A stretch of DNA of 53,335 nucleotides from JAJFVC01 sp039698075 (GTDB taxonomy: Bacteria > Planctomycetota > Planctomycetia > Pirellulales > Thermoguttaceae). The notes under the pieces are model-generated. The model saw nothing but the letters and a program-made list of their open reading frames with translations, was not told where the DNA came from and searched no databases. The stretch lies in NCBI GenBank assembly GCA_039698075.1, contig JBDKTJ010000066.1, forward strand, positions 1-53,335. The letters run 5' to 3'. The position numbers and the translations under genes are program-made. Positions 32,158 through 39,992 of the stretch are shown here, in pieces. Position 1 is the first letter of the stretch. Each line of letters opens with the position of its first letter.

Positions 32158-32856
32158 TTAAAACTCGTCTAGCAAATCGTCGCCGTAGCCGGGCGGAAAT
32201 GGATTGTCCAGCGCGTCGGACGAGTCGGGGATCGGTTTGTCGGTTCCCGAGTCTGCGGAGTTGCGACGTTGCTTTGACGGCTTTTTGGAACGTTTCGACA
32301 GCGTGTCGGCCGAGGGGCCGATTTCGCGGGCCATCCATGCGGCCAACGCCGATTCGCCGCCGAACTGACGCAACCAATCGTTGACGTCTTCTTCCAACAA
32401 AGGAACCGGCGGACGCACCGTCCGTTCGTCCGCAATTTGACGCATGTTCCGCTGCTGTCGTTGGCGAATCAGTTCGACGGACCACACATCGCTGTCGACG
32501 GATTTCGCGCGACGTCGTCCGGCGGCGCGTTGAAGCCGGTGGTCGCTCGAAACCACCGTCAGCCGCCGCGGCGCGGAGTCCGTGCGAATCAGCTCCTCGA
32601 TCAGCTCATCGGCCGATTCGTATTGCGAGGCGAACCGGACCGTGATGCCGCGATGCATCACCGTTCGCGGCAGTCCGACCGGCGCGTCGTGGGCGTCGAA
32701 GACCACGGTGGTGCGGGGCAACTCCTGCGGGTCGATCGACTCGGCCAAAAAGTTCAGCAGCGCCAATCGGCTGCGTTGCAATCCGCCCGGTCCCGCGCCG
32801 CGGCCCGAAATGCCTGCGGCGTACAACAAATTGTAGCCGTCGATCAAGAGAGACAT
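32158..32856 (-). CDS. NYN-domain RNase-like protein (YacP/Rae1 type)
   Basis: A 232-residue protein whose first 150 residues are a NYN/PIN-like nuclease domain: the start MSLLIDGYNLLYAAG carries the catalytic Asp and Asn, TTVVFDAHDAP holds the second acidic strand, and TVVSSDHRLQRAA the third. This fits the YacP family, which includes B. subtilis Rae1, a ribosome-associated mRNA endonuclease. The C-terminal 80 residues are basic then acidic low-complexity sequence (SKRSKKPSKQRR; SADSGTDKPIPDSSDALD), with no known domain. It lies downstream of pyrC on the same strand, separated by 105 bases filled by the dispersed repeat. Nuclease fold is likely; target RNA is unknown. Confidence 0.85.
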   Translation of the reverse strand: MSLLIDGYNLLYAAGISGRGAGPGGLQRSRLALLNFLAESIDPQELPRTTVVFDAHDAPVGLPRTVMHRGITVRFASQYESADELIEELIRTDSAPRRLTVVSSDHRLQRAAGRRRAKSVDSDVWSVELIRQRQQRNMRQIADERTVRPPVPLLEEDVNDWLRQFGGESALAAWMAREIGPSADTLSKRSKKPSKQRRNSADSGTDKPIPDSSDALDNPFPPGYGDDLLDEF

Positions 32857-32862
32857 CGCTAA

Positions 32863-32964
32863 ATAAAAACCGCGGAAAACCGGAGGTGATCCGTAACTGA
32901 AAAAACACGCATTTGCCGGTGGTCTACGCCTACCGGCGCTGTCGCTATGGTGTGGATCTATTTA
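32863..32964. repeat. Dispersed ~103-bp intergenic repeat, copy B (pyrC/NYN gap)
   Basis: Second copy of the element at 7839-7941, in the same orientation and likewise between two minus-strand genes. It begins ataaaaaccgcggaaaac, contains the palindromic core gccggtggtctacgcctaccggc (stem gccggt/accggc), and its last three bases are the stop codon of the upstream gene, here pyrC. Confidence 0.85.
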
Positions 32965-34236
32965 GCGTTGAAACTTGATTTTGCCGCCGACGATCGTCGC
33001 CACGGCCCGCCCGGAAAGCTCCCAACCGGTGAACGGCGTGTTGACGCTTTTCGAGTGGAACTCGGCCGGGTTGACTTTCCAACGCACCTTAGGGTCGATC
33101 ACCGTCACGTCCGCCTCGGCGCCGAGGCGCAACGTGCCCTTGTCGACGCCCAAAATCCGGGCCGGATTGCACGACATCTTGCGAATCGCCTCGGACCAGT
33201 CCAAATGGCCCGGCGCGATCAGCTTCGTCACGACCAGCCCGAGCGTCGTCTCCAGGCCGATGATGCCGAACGGCGCCTGGTCGAGTTCCCGCATTTTTTT
33301 CTCTTTGGCGTGTGGGGCGAGGTCGCTGGCGATCGCGTCGATCGTGCCGTCGGCCAGCCCGGCGATCACCGCCTCGACGTGTTCGCGGCCTCGCAGCGGC
33401 GGATTCATTTTAAAGTTCGAGTCGAAGGTGCGCAGACATTCGTCGGTCAAGCTGAAGTGGTGCGGCGTAGCCTCGGCGGTCACGCGCACGCCGCGGCTTT
33501 TCGCCCGACGCACCGCATCGACGCTGTTGACCGTCGAGACGTGCATGATGTGCAGCCGACCGCCGGTGGCTTCGGCCAGCGCGATGTCGCGGCTGGTCAT
33601 CACGTCTTCGGCGGCGGCGGGAATGCCCGGCAACCCTAGCACGACCGACGTGTACCCCTCGTGCATCACGCCGTGCTGGGTCAGTTCGCGGATTTCCGGA
33701 TGGTTGAGGATCGGCTTGTCGAACATCAGACAATATTCGAATGCGCGTCGCATCAACTCGGCGTCGCTGACCGGAGCGCCGTCATCGCTGAAAGCCACGG
33801 CGCCGGCCTCGACCAACTGACCGAGTTCGGCCAACTCCTTGCCCTCGCGATTTTTGCTCACACAAGCGACCACCAGCACATTGCAGCCGTTGGCCCGGGC
33901 CGCCCGATCGCGGACGAACTCGACCGAGCCTTGGCTATCGATGGGCGGATCGGTGTTCGGCAGACAGGCGATCGACGTGAATCCGCCGGCCAGCGCGGCC
34001 GCCGTGCCGGTCGCAATGGTTTCGTCTTCCTCAAAACCCGGCTCGCGCAGATGGACGTGCATGTCGATCAGGCCCGGACTGACGATCTTGCCCGAGGCGT
34101 CCAACACGGTCTCGCGGCCGGACGGCGAGGCGTCGTAGGCGGCGATCCGCCCGTCGACGATCCGGACGTTGGTCACACGGTCCATGCCTTGCGAAGGGTC
34201 GATGACGCGGCCATTTTGGATCAATAGATTCGGCAT
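32962..34236 (-). CDS. pyrC: Dihydroorotase
   Basis: A 424-residue class I dihydroorotase, the zinc amidohydrolase that interconverts carbamoyl-aspartate and dihydroorotate in pyrimidine synthesis. Metal-binding HVHLREPG (H60, H62), TPHHFSLTDE (His259/260), and ASDLAPHAKEK with catalytic Asp305. The usual DHAPH reads DLAPH here; the PROSITE-type pattern allows any residue there, so activity is not in doubt. The C-terminal strand with ADVTVIDP is typical. No pyrB is next to it; such pairs are often split in planctomycetes. The stop codon coincides with the end of the dispersed repeat. It is divergent from the Ser/Thr kinase gene. Confidence 0.96.
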   Translation of the reverse strand: MPNLLIQNGRVIDPSQGMDRVTNVRIVDGRIAAYDASPSGRETVLDASGKIVSPGLIDMHVHLREPGFEEDETIATGTAAALAGGFTSIACLPNTDPPIDSQGSVEFVRDRAARANGCNVLVVACVSKNREGKELAELGQLVEAGAVAFSDDGAPVSDAELMRRAFEYCLMFDKPILNHPEIRELTQHGVMHEGYTSVVLGLPGIPAAAEDVMTSRDIALAEATGGRLHIMHVSTVNSVDAVRRAKSRGVRVTAEATPHHFSLTDECLRTFDSNFKMNPPLRGREHVEAVIAGLADGTIDAIASDLAPHAKEKKMRELDQAPFGIIGLETTLGLVVTKLIAPGHLDWSEAIRKMSCNPARILGVDKGTLRLGAEADVTVIDPKVRWKVNPAEFHSKSVNTPFTGWELSGRAVATIVGGKIKFQR

Positions 34237-34437
34237 GAAAGCGGAGGAGCGGGCTAGGGACCAAAAACCAGGAATCGGACGGCTTTTCAGTGTAACAAGT
34301 TGCCGAAATTGGTCCAGACGCCCCCTCGGCCGGATACGGCGTCCCCGGGGCAGGAGACGTCATAGTCCCTCGCGTCCCGCCGTGCTATGATGGAAGAGGT
34401 GTGGAGAAGAACGGATTGCCCCCCAGTCCCAGGCAGC

Positions 34438-35913
34438 ATGGCCAAACCGAACGCGGAAACCTTTCTCGATCTCGTCCGTCGCAGCGGGCTGGTGGAAAAA
34501 AGCCAGTTGGCCGCCGCGATGTCCGCGATCCACGCCTCGCCGAAGGACCCACCGGCCGACGTGGACGCCCTTGCCGCCCGACTGGTCGAGACCGGTGTGC
34601 TGACCCGCTGGCAGGCCGATAAGCTGCTGGAGGGTCGTTATAAGGGATTCTTTCTCGGCAAGTACAAACTGCTCGACCATCTGGGCAGCGGCGGCATGAG
34701 CAACGTGTATCTGGCCGAACACGTGCTGATGCAGCGGCGCGTGGCGATCAAAGTGCTGCCCAAGGAACGCGTGACCGACACGTCCTATCTCGCCCGATTC
34801 CATCGCGAGGCGCAGGCCGCCGCCGCGCTGGACCATCGCAACATCGTTCGGGCGTACGACGTTGACAACGACGGGGTGAATCACTATCTGGTGATGGAGT
34901 ATATCGAAGGCCGCGATTTGCAGCATATGGTTCAGGAGGATGGGCCGCTCGACTTCGCCGCCGCCGCCGAGTATATCCGCCAAGCGGCCGAAGGACTCGC
35001 CCACGCCCACGAAGCCGGTCTGATCCATCGCGACGTGAAACCGGCAAACCTGTTGGTCGACCGAAAAAACGTCGTCAAACTGCTCGATCTGGGCCTGGCC
35101 CGATTCTCCGAAGAAGCCGACGCCGCGAAAACATCCTTGACTGTCGCGTTCGAGGAAAACGTGTTGGGAACGGCCGACTACTTGGCGCCCGAACAGGCTC
35201 TGGACAGCCACGCCGCGGACGCCCGAGCCGATATCTACGGCTTGGGGTGCTCGCTGTATTTCCTCCTGACCGGCCATCCGCCCTTTCCCGGCGGCACCTT
35301 GGCGCAGCGGCTGATGAAACATCAAAAACAACCGCCGCCGAGCATCTATCAACAGCGTCCCGACGCCCCGACCGATCTGGTCGACATCTGCTTGAAGATG
35401 ATGGCCAAAAAGCCGGAACATCGCTATCCGTCGGCGGCCAAAGTGGCCGAGGTGCTCGGACAATGGCTGGTCCATCACGGCTGCCAACCGGGATCGGCCG
35501 GCAGCGGATCGTCCTCCGGCGGACGTTTGACCGGATCCGGACTGCGATCCGCCGCCACAACGTCCGGCTCGAGCGGTATGTCCTCGCGACACAGTTCGAC
35601 CGGCCCGCAGTCATCGGCCGCCGGGTCGTCGCACCCGCGCACCTCACCTCCGCCCTTGTCGGCGGTCCGCAGCGCCGAATCGGGCGTTTCGCAATCAAAA
35701 AACTCCGGCATTCTGCACGCAACTCCGTACGGCGGGTCCGACTCGCAGGTTTTGGACACGGGCCGGCAGCGGTTGCCGAAAGCGGTCCCCCTGAAAAACA
35801 CCGATCTGCAAAAGACCGAACCTTCCCCATCGCTGTGGCCGTTGTTGTTTGGCGGCGTGGTGGTGGTTGTGGTCATGGCATTGGCGGCGGCTGTTTTACG
35901 GCTCCTGCGATAG
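34438..35913 (+). CDS. Membrane-anchored Ser/Thr protein kinase (planctomycete type)
   Basis: About 491 residues, started at the ATG at 34438 (MAKPNAETFLDLVRRSGL). An N-terminal helical segment with LVETGVLTRWQADKLLEG (49-66), seen in very many planctomycete kinases, precedes the kinase domain (75-345): Gly-loop GSGGMSNV, Lys105 in VAIKVL, catalytic HRDVKPAN (D199), DLG in place of DFG (D217), and APEQ (250-253). All catalytic residues are present, so it should be an active Hanks-type kinase. A Ser/Gly/Pro-rich linker (365-460) leads to one C-terminal helix (LWPLLFGGVVVVVVMALAAA), leaving almost nothing outside; it therefore has no obvious external sensor. Targets unknown. Confidence 0.93.
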   Translation: MAKPNAETFLDLVRRSGLVEKSQLAAAMSAIHASPKDPPADVDALAARLVETGVLTRWQADKLLEGRYKGFFLGKYKLLDHLGSGGMSNVYLAEHVLMQRRVAIKVLPKERVTDTSYLARFHREAQAAAALDHRNIVRAYDVDNDGVNHYLVMEYIEGRDLQHMVQEDGPLDFAAAAEYIRQAAEGLAHAHEAGLIHRDVKPANLLVDRKNVVKLLDLGLARFSEEADAAKTSLTVAFEENVLGTADYLAPEQALDSHAADARADIYGLGCSLYFLLTGHPPFPGGTLAQRLMKHQKQPPPSIYQQRPDAPTDLVDICLKMMAKKPEHRYPSAAKVAEVLGQWLVHHGCQPGSAGSGSSSGGRLTGSGLRSAATTSGSSGMSSRHSSTGPQSSAAGSSHPRTSPPPLSAVRSAESGVSQSKNSGILHATPYGGSDSQVLDTGRQRLPKAVPLKNTDLQKTEPSPSLWPLLFGGVVVVVVMALAAAVLRLLR

Positions 35914-36128
35914 CCTACCCCCCGCCTGTGTTATCTTGGCATATCGCACCCTGACGAAGTTTCACATCGCCACGATGTCGGATTGTCCGTTGGGCCACAC
36001 TCGGCAATCTCGGCAATCTAAACAAACTATTTGTCCTGGCATCGAGATTGTCATTTCAACCGTCAATTCCGTCGAAGCATTAGAAATGTGCTAGGGCGTC
36101 TAATTCTTCCAGACAAGGGGGACACGTC

Positions 36129-37175
36129 ATGAAGACGTTTCTGAGAAATGCGGCGATGCTTGTGGCATTTGCCGCCGCGTGCCAAGCAAGTCTCGCGCTT
36201 GCTGAAGATTTCCAATGGGTTTCGGGCGGTAATTCGGTTGCCGCGGACAAGGGCAGCAAGGCCGCAAGCGACGATGCGGTCTTCAGCGGCGTTTGCGAAA
36301 ACAACTGTGACAATGGCTGCAAAATGTTCGGCGGCTGCGACTGCGATCCTTCGTTTGGCGTAGTCGGACAGTTTGGTTTCGATGCATTCAAGGGCGCCGG
36401 CGATAGTGTGTACCAAGACAACTTTGGCGTCGTCACCGGGTTGAACGCCGCTATGCCTGTGCCGTGGCTTTCCGAGTACGGCATTGGTTGGCAAGCGGGC
36501 ATGACCTACGGCGCGTACGATTTTGACGGGCGGGCCACCAGCGCGGATTCCGCGGCCGAAACGCAACAGCAAATTTTCGTCACTACCGGTTTTTATCGCA
36601 AGGCCCGCGAAGGCCAGCGATTCAGCGCCGGCATCGTGTACGATTGGATGCTCAATACGAACGCCGGCTACCAAGCCCTGGATCCGACCTTCGGACAGTG
36701 GCGAGGCCAGATCGAGTACGCTTTGAGCGAAACCAACGGAATCGGCGTTTATGGCACGTTGCGGGATCGGACCGCCAAGTATTTCGAACTCACTGCGGCT
36801 CGGCCGATTAACCAGGCCAATCTGTTCTGGCATCACAAGTTCTGCTCGGGCGCCGACAGCTGGTTGTGGTTCGGCTTCCCCGAACAGGACCGGCTCAATA
36901 ATGACGGCAGCCTGTATGATTGGCTCCTTGGCGCCAGTGTGCAAGTTCCGATCAGCGAGCGGTTGGCCCTTTACGGAAACGCCCAATACGTGCATCCGAG
37001 TTCCGTGGCCGGCGCCACCGCCTCGGCGGAGTGCGCGTGGAACGTCGGCGGCGGCATTGCTTGGTACTTCGGCGGTCATGCCGTCAGCCACTCGCTCAAC
37101 GGCAAGTGCTGGATGCCTTACATGCCGGTTGCCAACAACAGCACGTTCCTAGTGGATCCGTTGACCACGCCGTAA
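36129..37175 (+). CDS. Putative outer-membrane beta-barrel protein of planctomycete type
   Basis: A 348-residue exported protein. The signal peptide (1-25, ending ALA-ED) is followed by an acidic linker and a cysteine cluster (C56, C60, C64, C70, C72 within 17 residues: CENNCDNGCKMFGGCDCDP). From residue 75 onward, alternating hydrophobic strands rich in Gly, Tyr and Trp suggest a beta-barrel (GYDWML-like strands; GIGVYGTLRDR; LALYGNAQYVHPS; NVGGGIAWYFGG). This resembles a large family of planctomycete surface or outer-membrane proteins of unknown role (possibly DUF6666). Shine-Dalgarno aaggggga precedes the ATG. A strong terminator follows, so the gene is a single transcription unit. Confidence 0.75.
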   Translation: MKTFLRNAAMLVAFAAACQASLALAEDFQWVSGGNSVAADKGSKAASDDAVFSGVCENNCDNGCKMFGGCDCDPSFGVVGQFGFDAFKGAGDSVYQDNFGVVTGLNAAMPVPWLSEYGIGWQAGMTYGAYDFDGRATSADSAAETQQQIFVTTGFYRKAREGQRFSAGIVYDWMLNTNAGYQALDPTFGQWRGQIEYALSETNGIGVYGTLRDRTAKYFELTAARPINQANLFWHHKFCSGADSWLWFGFPEQDRLNNDGSLYDWLLGASVQVPISERLALYGNAQYVHPSSVAGATASAECAWNVGGGIAWYFGGHAVSHSLNGKCWMPYMPVANNSTFLVDPLTTP

Positions 37176-37222
37176 CGTGAGATAATCGCAAGGAGCATGA
37201 ATCCCCTTGCCGAGCAGCCATC

Positions 37223-37264
37223 GGGGCGGCAGCGTAACCCCTGCCGCCCCGCGGCCTTTTCTTG
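37223..37264 (+). terminator. Rho-independent terminator after the beta-barrel gene
   Basis: Perfect 10-bp GC-rich stem ggggcggcag (37223-37232) / ctgccgcccc (37241-37250), 8-base loop, then gcggccttttctt. It lies 48 bases after the stop codon of the beta-barrel gene. Confidence 0.85.
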
Positions 37265-37277
37265 ACGTCGCCAAATT

Positions 37278-37312
37278 TAATCCCTAATCCCTAATCCCTA
37301 ATCCCTAATCCC
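37278..37312. repeat. Five perfect taatccc heptamers at the 3' end of larE
   Basis: Five identical tandem copies of taatccc, followed by tcaatcccc. On the minus strand this encodes the last residues of LarE (GLGIRD) and its stop codon (tag, 37291-37293). Confidence 0.95.
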
Positions 37313-38124
37313 TCAATCCCCGCATTCATGCTTCCGCTGCGAAACCCTTCGAGGTCGAGCGACACGTACTGGAACCCCAGCGACCTCAACCGCTCGACCA
37401 CCTCGCGACGCAATTCCGGCTCGACCAGCCGCGGCAACTGCTCCAGCGACACTTCCACGCGAGCCACATCGCCCGGATGATATCGGACCCGCAGCGGCTG
37501 AAATCCTCGCTCGCGCAAAAACCGCTCGGCTTGGTCGATCATCGTCAATCGCTCGGGCGTGATCCGTTGGCCATATGCAACGCGGCTGCTCAAACACGGC
37601 GTGGCCGGCTTGTTCCAGATCGGAAGCTCCCAGAGTTCGGCCAGCCGGCGGATTTCCGCTTTCGTCAGTCCGCACTCGGCCAGTGGGCTGCGCACGTGTC
37701 GCTCCTTCACGGCTCGCAAACCGGGTCGATAGTCGCCCAGGTCATCATGATTGGTCCCATCGACCACGGCGGCCAGATTCCGTTGGCGGGCCCGCTGCTC
37801 GACGCAACGAAACAACTCCGTCTTGCAGTGGTAGCAACGATCGGTCTGATTGGCCTGATAGGCCGGGATGTTTAACTCGTCGGTTTCGACCACTTCCAGA
37901 TGGATGCCGATCTCGGCGGCGAGACGCCGGGCCGCGTCCAATTCGCCGGCCGCCAGACTGGCGCTGCGGCCCAAGACGGCCATGGCGCGATCGCCCAACG
38001 CGATTCGAGCGGCCTTGGCCAACACCGCGCTGTCCAATCCGCCGGAAAACGCCACGGCGCAACTGCCCAATCCGCGCAGCAAGTCGAGCAATCGATCGCG
38101 TTTTGAGGAAAGTTCGTCCGGCAT
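37291..38124 (-). CDS. larE: Pyridinium-3,5-biscarboxylic acid mononucleotide sulfurtransferase LarE
   Basis: About 277 residues from the ATG at 38122-38124 (MPDELSSKRD). LarE is an ATP pyrophosphatase-type enzyme that adds sulphur to the pincer precursor of the nickel cofactor of lactate racemase. The PP-loop is AVAFSGGLDSAVLAKAA; CYHCKTELF and VVDGTNHDDLGDYRPG are typical; and the Cys of TPCLSSRVAYG corresponds to the sacrificial Cys176 of the Lactobacillus enzyme. No larB, larC or larA is nearby, so cofactor genes are elsewhere or the protein serves another 2-electron nickel-pincer enzyme. The natural protein should end near LDLEGFRSGSMN; the extra AGIEGLGIRD is made largely by the heptamer array, and other repeats lie immediately upstream. 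Confidence 0.9.
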   Translation of the reverse strand: MPDELSSKRDRLLDLLRGLGSCAVAFSGGLDSAVLAKAARIALGDRAMAVLGRSASLAAGELDAARRLAAEIGIHLEVVETDELNIPAYQANQTDRCYHCKTELFRCVEQRARQRNLAAVVDGTNHDDLGDYRPGLRAVKERHVRSPLAECGLTKAEIRRLAELWELPIWNKPATPCLSSRVAYGQRITPERLTMIDQAERFLRERGFQPLRVRYHPGDVARVEVSLEQLPRLVEPELRREVVERLRSLGFQYVSLDLEGFRSGSMNAGIEGLGIRD

Positions 38125-38559
38125 GGGAAGTGGTCCGTTGTCAGTGGCCAGCGGCTCGGAGTCCCACAAACCGAAAACTGACGACTGAAAACGAAAAAGT
38201 CCTCCACCGCAATGCCGTGGCGATGCTCATTTGAGAGCCCGTCATTGCGAGGGGAGCAACCTGGACGCCGGGTTGTGTGATCCGCGGTCGCTTCGAAAAG
38301 CGGTTCACGGCTATACACGCTTCCGGCGCCTTTTTATTCAGGCGCTCAACGGGCATCTTTATCGGCTCACCAAATTTATCGCATCGTCAACACGAGCATG
38401 GTAGAGGACACGCTTGTATCCTATACCTCGGCGATCAAAAAAGCAAGCAAAACCCCCGGTCAAAACCGATCGGCAGCCCCCCACTAAAACACAAATGCCG
38501 ATGGGCGAACCACCGGCATTTGCGTCGTTTTTTCGATTTTATCCAGACGACCCACGACG
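38125..38559. other. Repeat-bearing gap between the phosphofructokinase gene and larE
   Basis: These 435 bases hold no supported gene. From the larE side they contain heptamers ggtccgt, tgtcagt, ggccagc (38132-38152) and related aaaactg/acgactg words (38174-38187), a gtcattgcgagggg word (38241-38254) like the partial repeats found in many genomes, a small hairpin gcgcct/aggcgc near 38330, and the terminator of the phosphofructokinase gene at 38492-38522. Confidence 0.7.
38492..38522 (-). terminator. Hairpin terminator after the phosphofructokinase gene
   Basis: 13-bp stem with one G-T pair (caaatgccgatgg 38492-38504; ccaccggcatttg 38510-38522) and a 5-base loop. On the minus strand it is followed by a weak T-rich tail (tgtttta). 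It begins 38 bases past the stop codon. Its core (aaatgccggtgg) resembles the core of the dispersed ~103-bp repeat. Confidence 0.65.
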
Positions 38560-39873
38560 TCAATCGTTGACGTAGGTCTCCAAAAACCGCGCGAGGCGGT
38601 GAAAATCGCTGTCCGGCTCGATGTATCGAACCACCGTGACCAGCGTCGCCGGATCGACCAGATGGTGGAACGGCACGTAGTTCAATTGCAGTTGTCCGGA
38701 GACCGACACCATGACGCCGTCGAGCCGCTTTTCGACCAGCGCGCGATACGCGCCGACGCCGAGCTGGCTGCCCAACATGACGTCGAACGCCTGGGGCCGG
38801 GCGCACCGGCACTCATATCCGAGCTTGATGCCCGTGATCTTCCGCTTTCGACCCGTCTGCTTCGTGTATTCCTTGGAAACCAAGTCGGAAAACAGTCGGC
38901 ACAGGTCGAGTTTCGAGATGGCGATGTGTCCGTGCTCGTCGCGGGGCACGCCCTCGATGTGCGAATAGGGCAGGAACTCGGCCAGGCCCTCGGCGATCAC
39001 GATGACGCCGAACTCCTTGCCTTCGGCCTCTTCGCGCACCCGCATCGTAGCGACAATCCGTTTGATCATCTCGGGCAAATTCATCACGCGGCGCAGCGTG
39101 GTCTTGCCGGTCTTGGGGTCGACGATTTCCTCGCTCGATTCGTACTTTCCGGTGATGTCCTCAACGCTGATCACCAGGCTGGCCTCGCCCGCGATGCTCG
39201 CTCCGTAGGCCAGCCAGCCGGCGCTGCGGCCCATCGTCTCGGCCATAAAATAGCTGCGGTTCGACTCGGCGTCGGCCAGCAGGTTGCGAATCTCGCCGGC
39301 CAGCACCTCGACGGCCGTGAAATAGCCGAACGTGAAATCGATGCCCATGTAATCGTTGTCGATCGTCTTCGGCAGATGAACGACCGGGATGTGTTTGTGA
39401 CCGGCCGGCAGGTGCTCTTGATAGAGCTTGAACTTATTGGCGCTCTTCAAGGTGTCGTCGCCGCCGATTGAGATCAACGCGTCGACGCCCATCGACACCA
39501 GTGCCTCGTAGACGGCTTTCAACGGAGCGACCCGCTTTGCGTCCTTCATGTGCGACGGCTCGGAGATGTCCTTGCCCGGATTGGTCCGCGCGGTGCCGAT
39601 CAAAATGCCTTGGCTGTTTCGCGTGCGTCGCAGCACCTGGTGCGTGATGTGGATGTAATCGCGGCCCTCGACCATCGGGTGTTCGGGCGTGTATTCGACC
39701 AGGTGCGAATAGCCGTTGAGGATTCCGCACACGTCGATGTTGTTGCGAAGGAATGAAACGGCGGCCGTCGAAATAACGGCGTTGGCCGCGGGCGCCGGAC
39801 CGCCGGCGAAGAGGATCGCCACGCGATGAATGCTGGACTCAAGATGCGGCGGCCGAGATAACGTACTGCTCAT
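38560..39873 (-). CDS. 6-phosphofructokinase, pyrophosphate-dependent type
   Basis: About 437 residues from the ATG at 39871-39873 (MSSTLSRPPH), with ggag seven bases upstream. PFK family: LFAGGPAPAANAVI (20-33), GGDDT (137-141), PKTIDND (168-174), MGRSAGWLAYGAS. Having Asp after GGD and Lys in PKTIDND is the published hallmark of enzymes using pyrophosphate rather than ATP as phosphoryl donor, so the reaction with fructose 6-phosphate is expected to be reversible. The protein is longer than ATP-PFK, as pyrophosphate enzymes often are. It stands between larE and the acetyl-CoA carboxylase genes; gaps on both sides suggest its own transcript, ended by the hairpin at 38492-38522. Confidence 0.92.
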   Translation of the reverse strand: MSSTLSRPPHLESSIHRVAILFAGGPAPAANAVISTAAVSFLRNNIDVCGILNGYSHLVEYTPEHPMVEGRDYIHITHQVLRRTRNSQGILIGTARTNPGKDISEPSHMKDAKRVAPLKAVYEALVSMGVDALISIGGDDTLKSANKFKLYQEHLPAGHKHIPVVHLPKTIDNDYMGIDFTFGYFTAVEVLAGEIRNLLADAESNRSYFMAETMGRSAGWLAYGASIAGEASLVISVEDITGKYESSEEIVDPKTGKTTLRRVMNLPEMIKRIVATMRVREEAEGKEFGVIVIAEGLAEFLPYSHIEGVPRDEHGHIAISKLDLCRLFSDLVSKEYTKQTGRKRKITGIKLGYECRCARPQAFDVMLGSQLGVGAYRALVEKRLDGVMVSVSGQLQLNYVPFHHLVDPATLVTVVRYIEPDSDFHRLARFLETYVND

Positions 39874-39992
39874 GGAACGCTCCGTAATAAGTCTTCTTTT
39901 TCTGCGAAACCGCAAGCGGCTTCTCAACTTGAACTTTTGCAGAAAACCGAAATGTCACGCATGAGTCGACGGTCTGCACCCAGCGACTCCAC

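Noticed and set aside
33310..33340. Loss of the dihydroorotase DHAPH motif
   Set aside because: The motif is DLAPH here, but the Asp and second His are kept and the position is variable in the family signature, so the enzyme is not considered dead.
38241..38260. gtcattgcgagggg word as a full repeat unit
   Set aside because: It resembles the left half of a common genomic repeat, but no matching right half is present, so I mention it only inside the intergenic entry.
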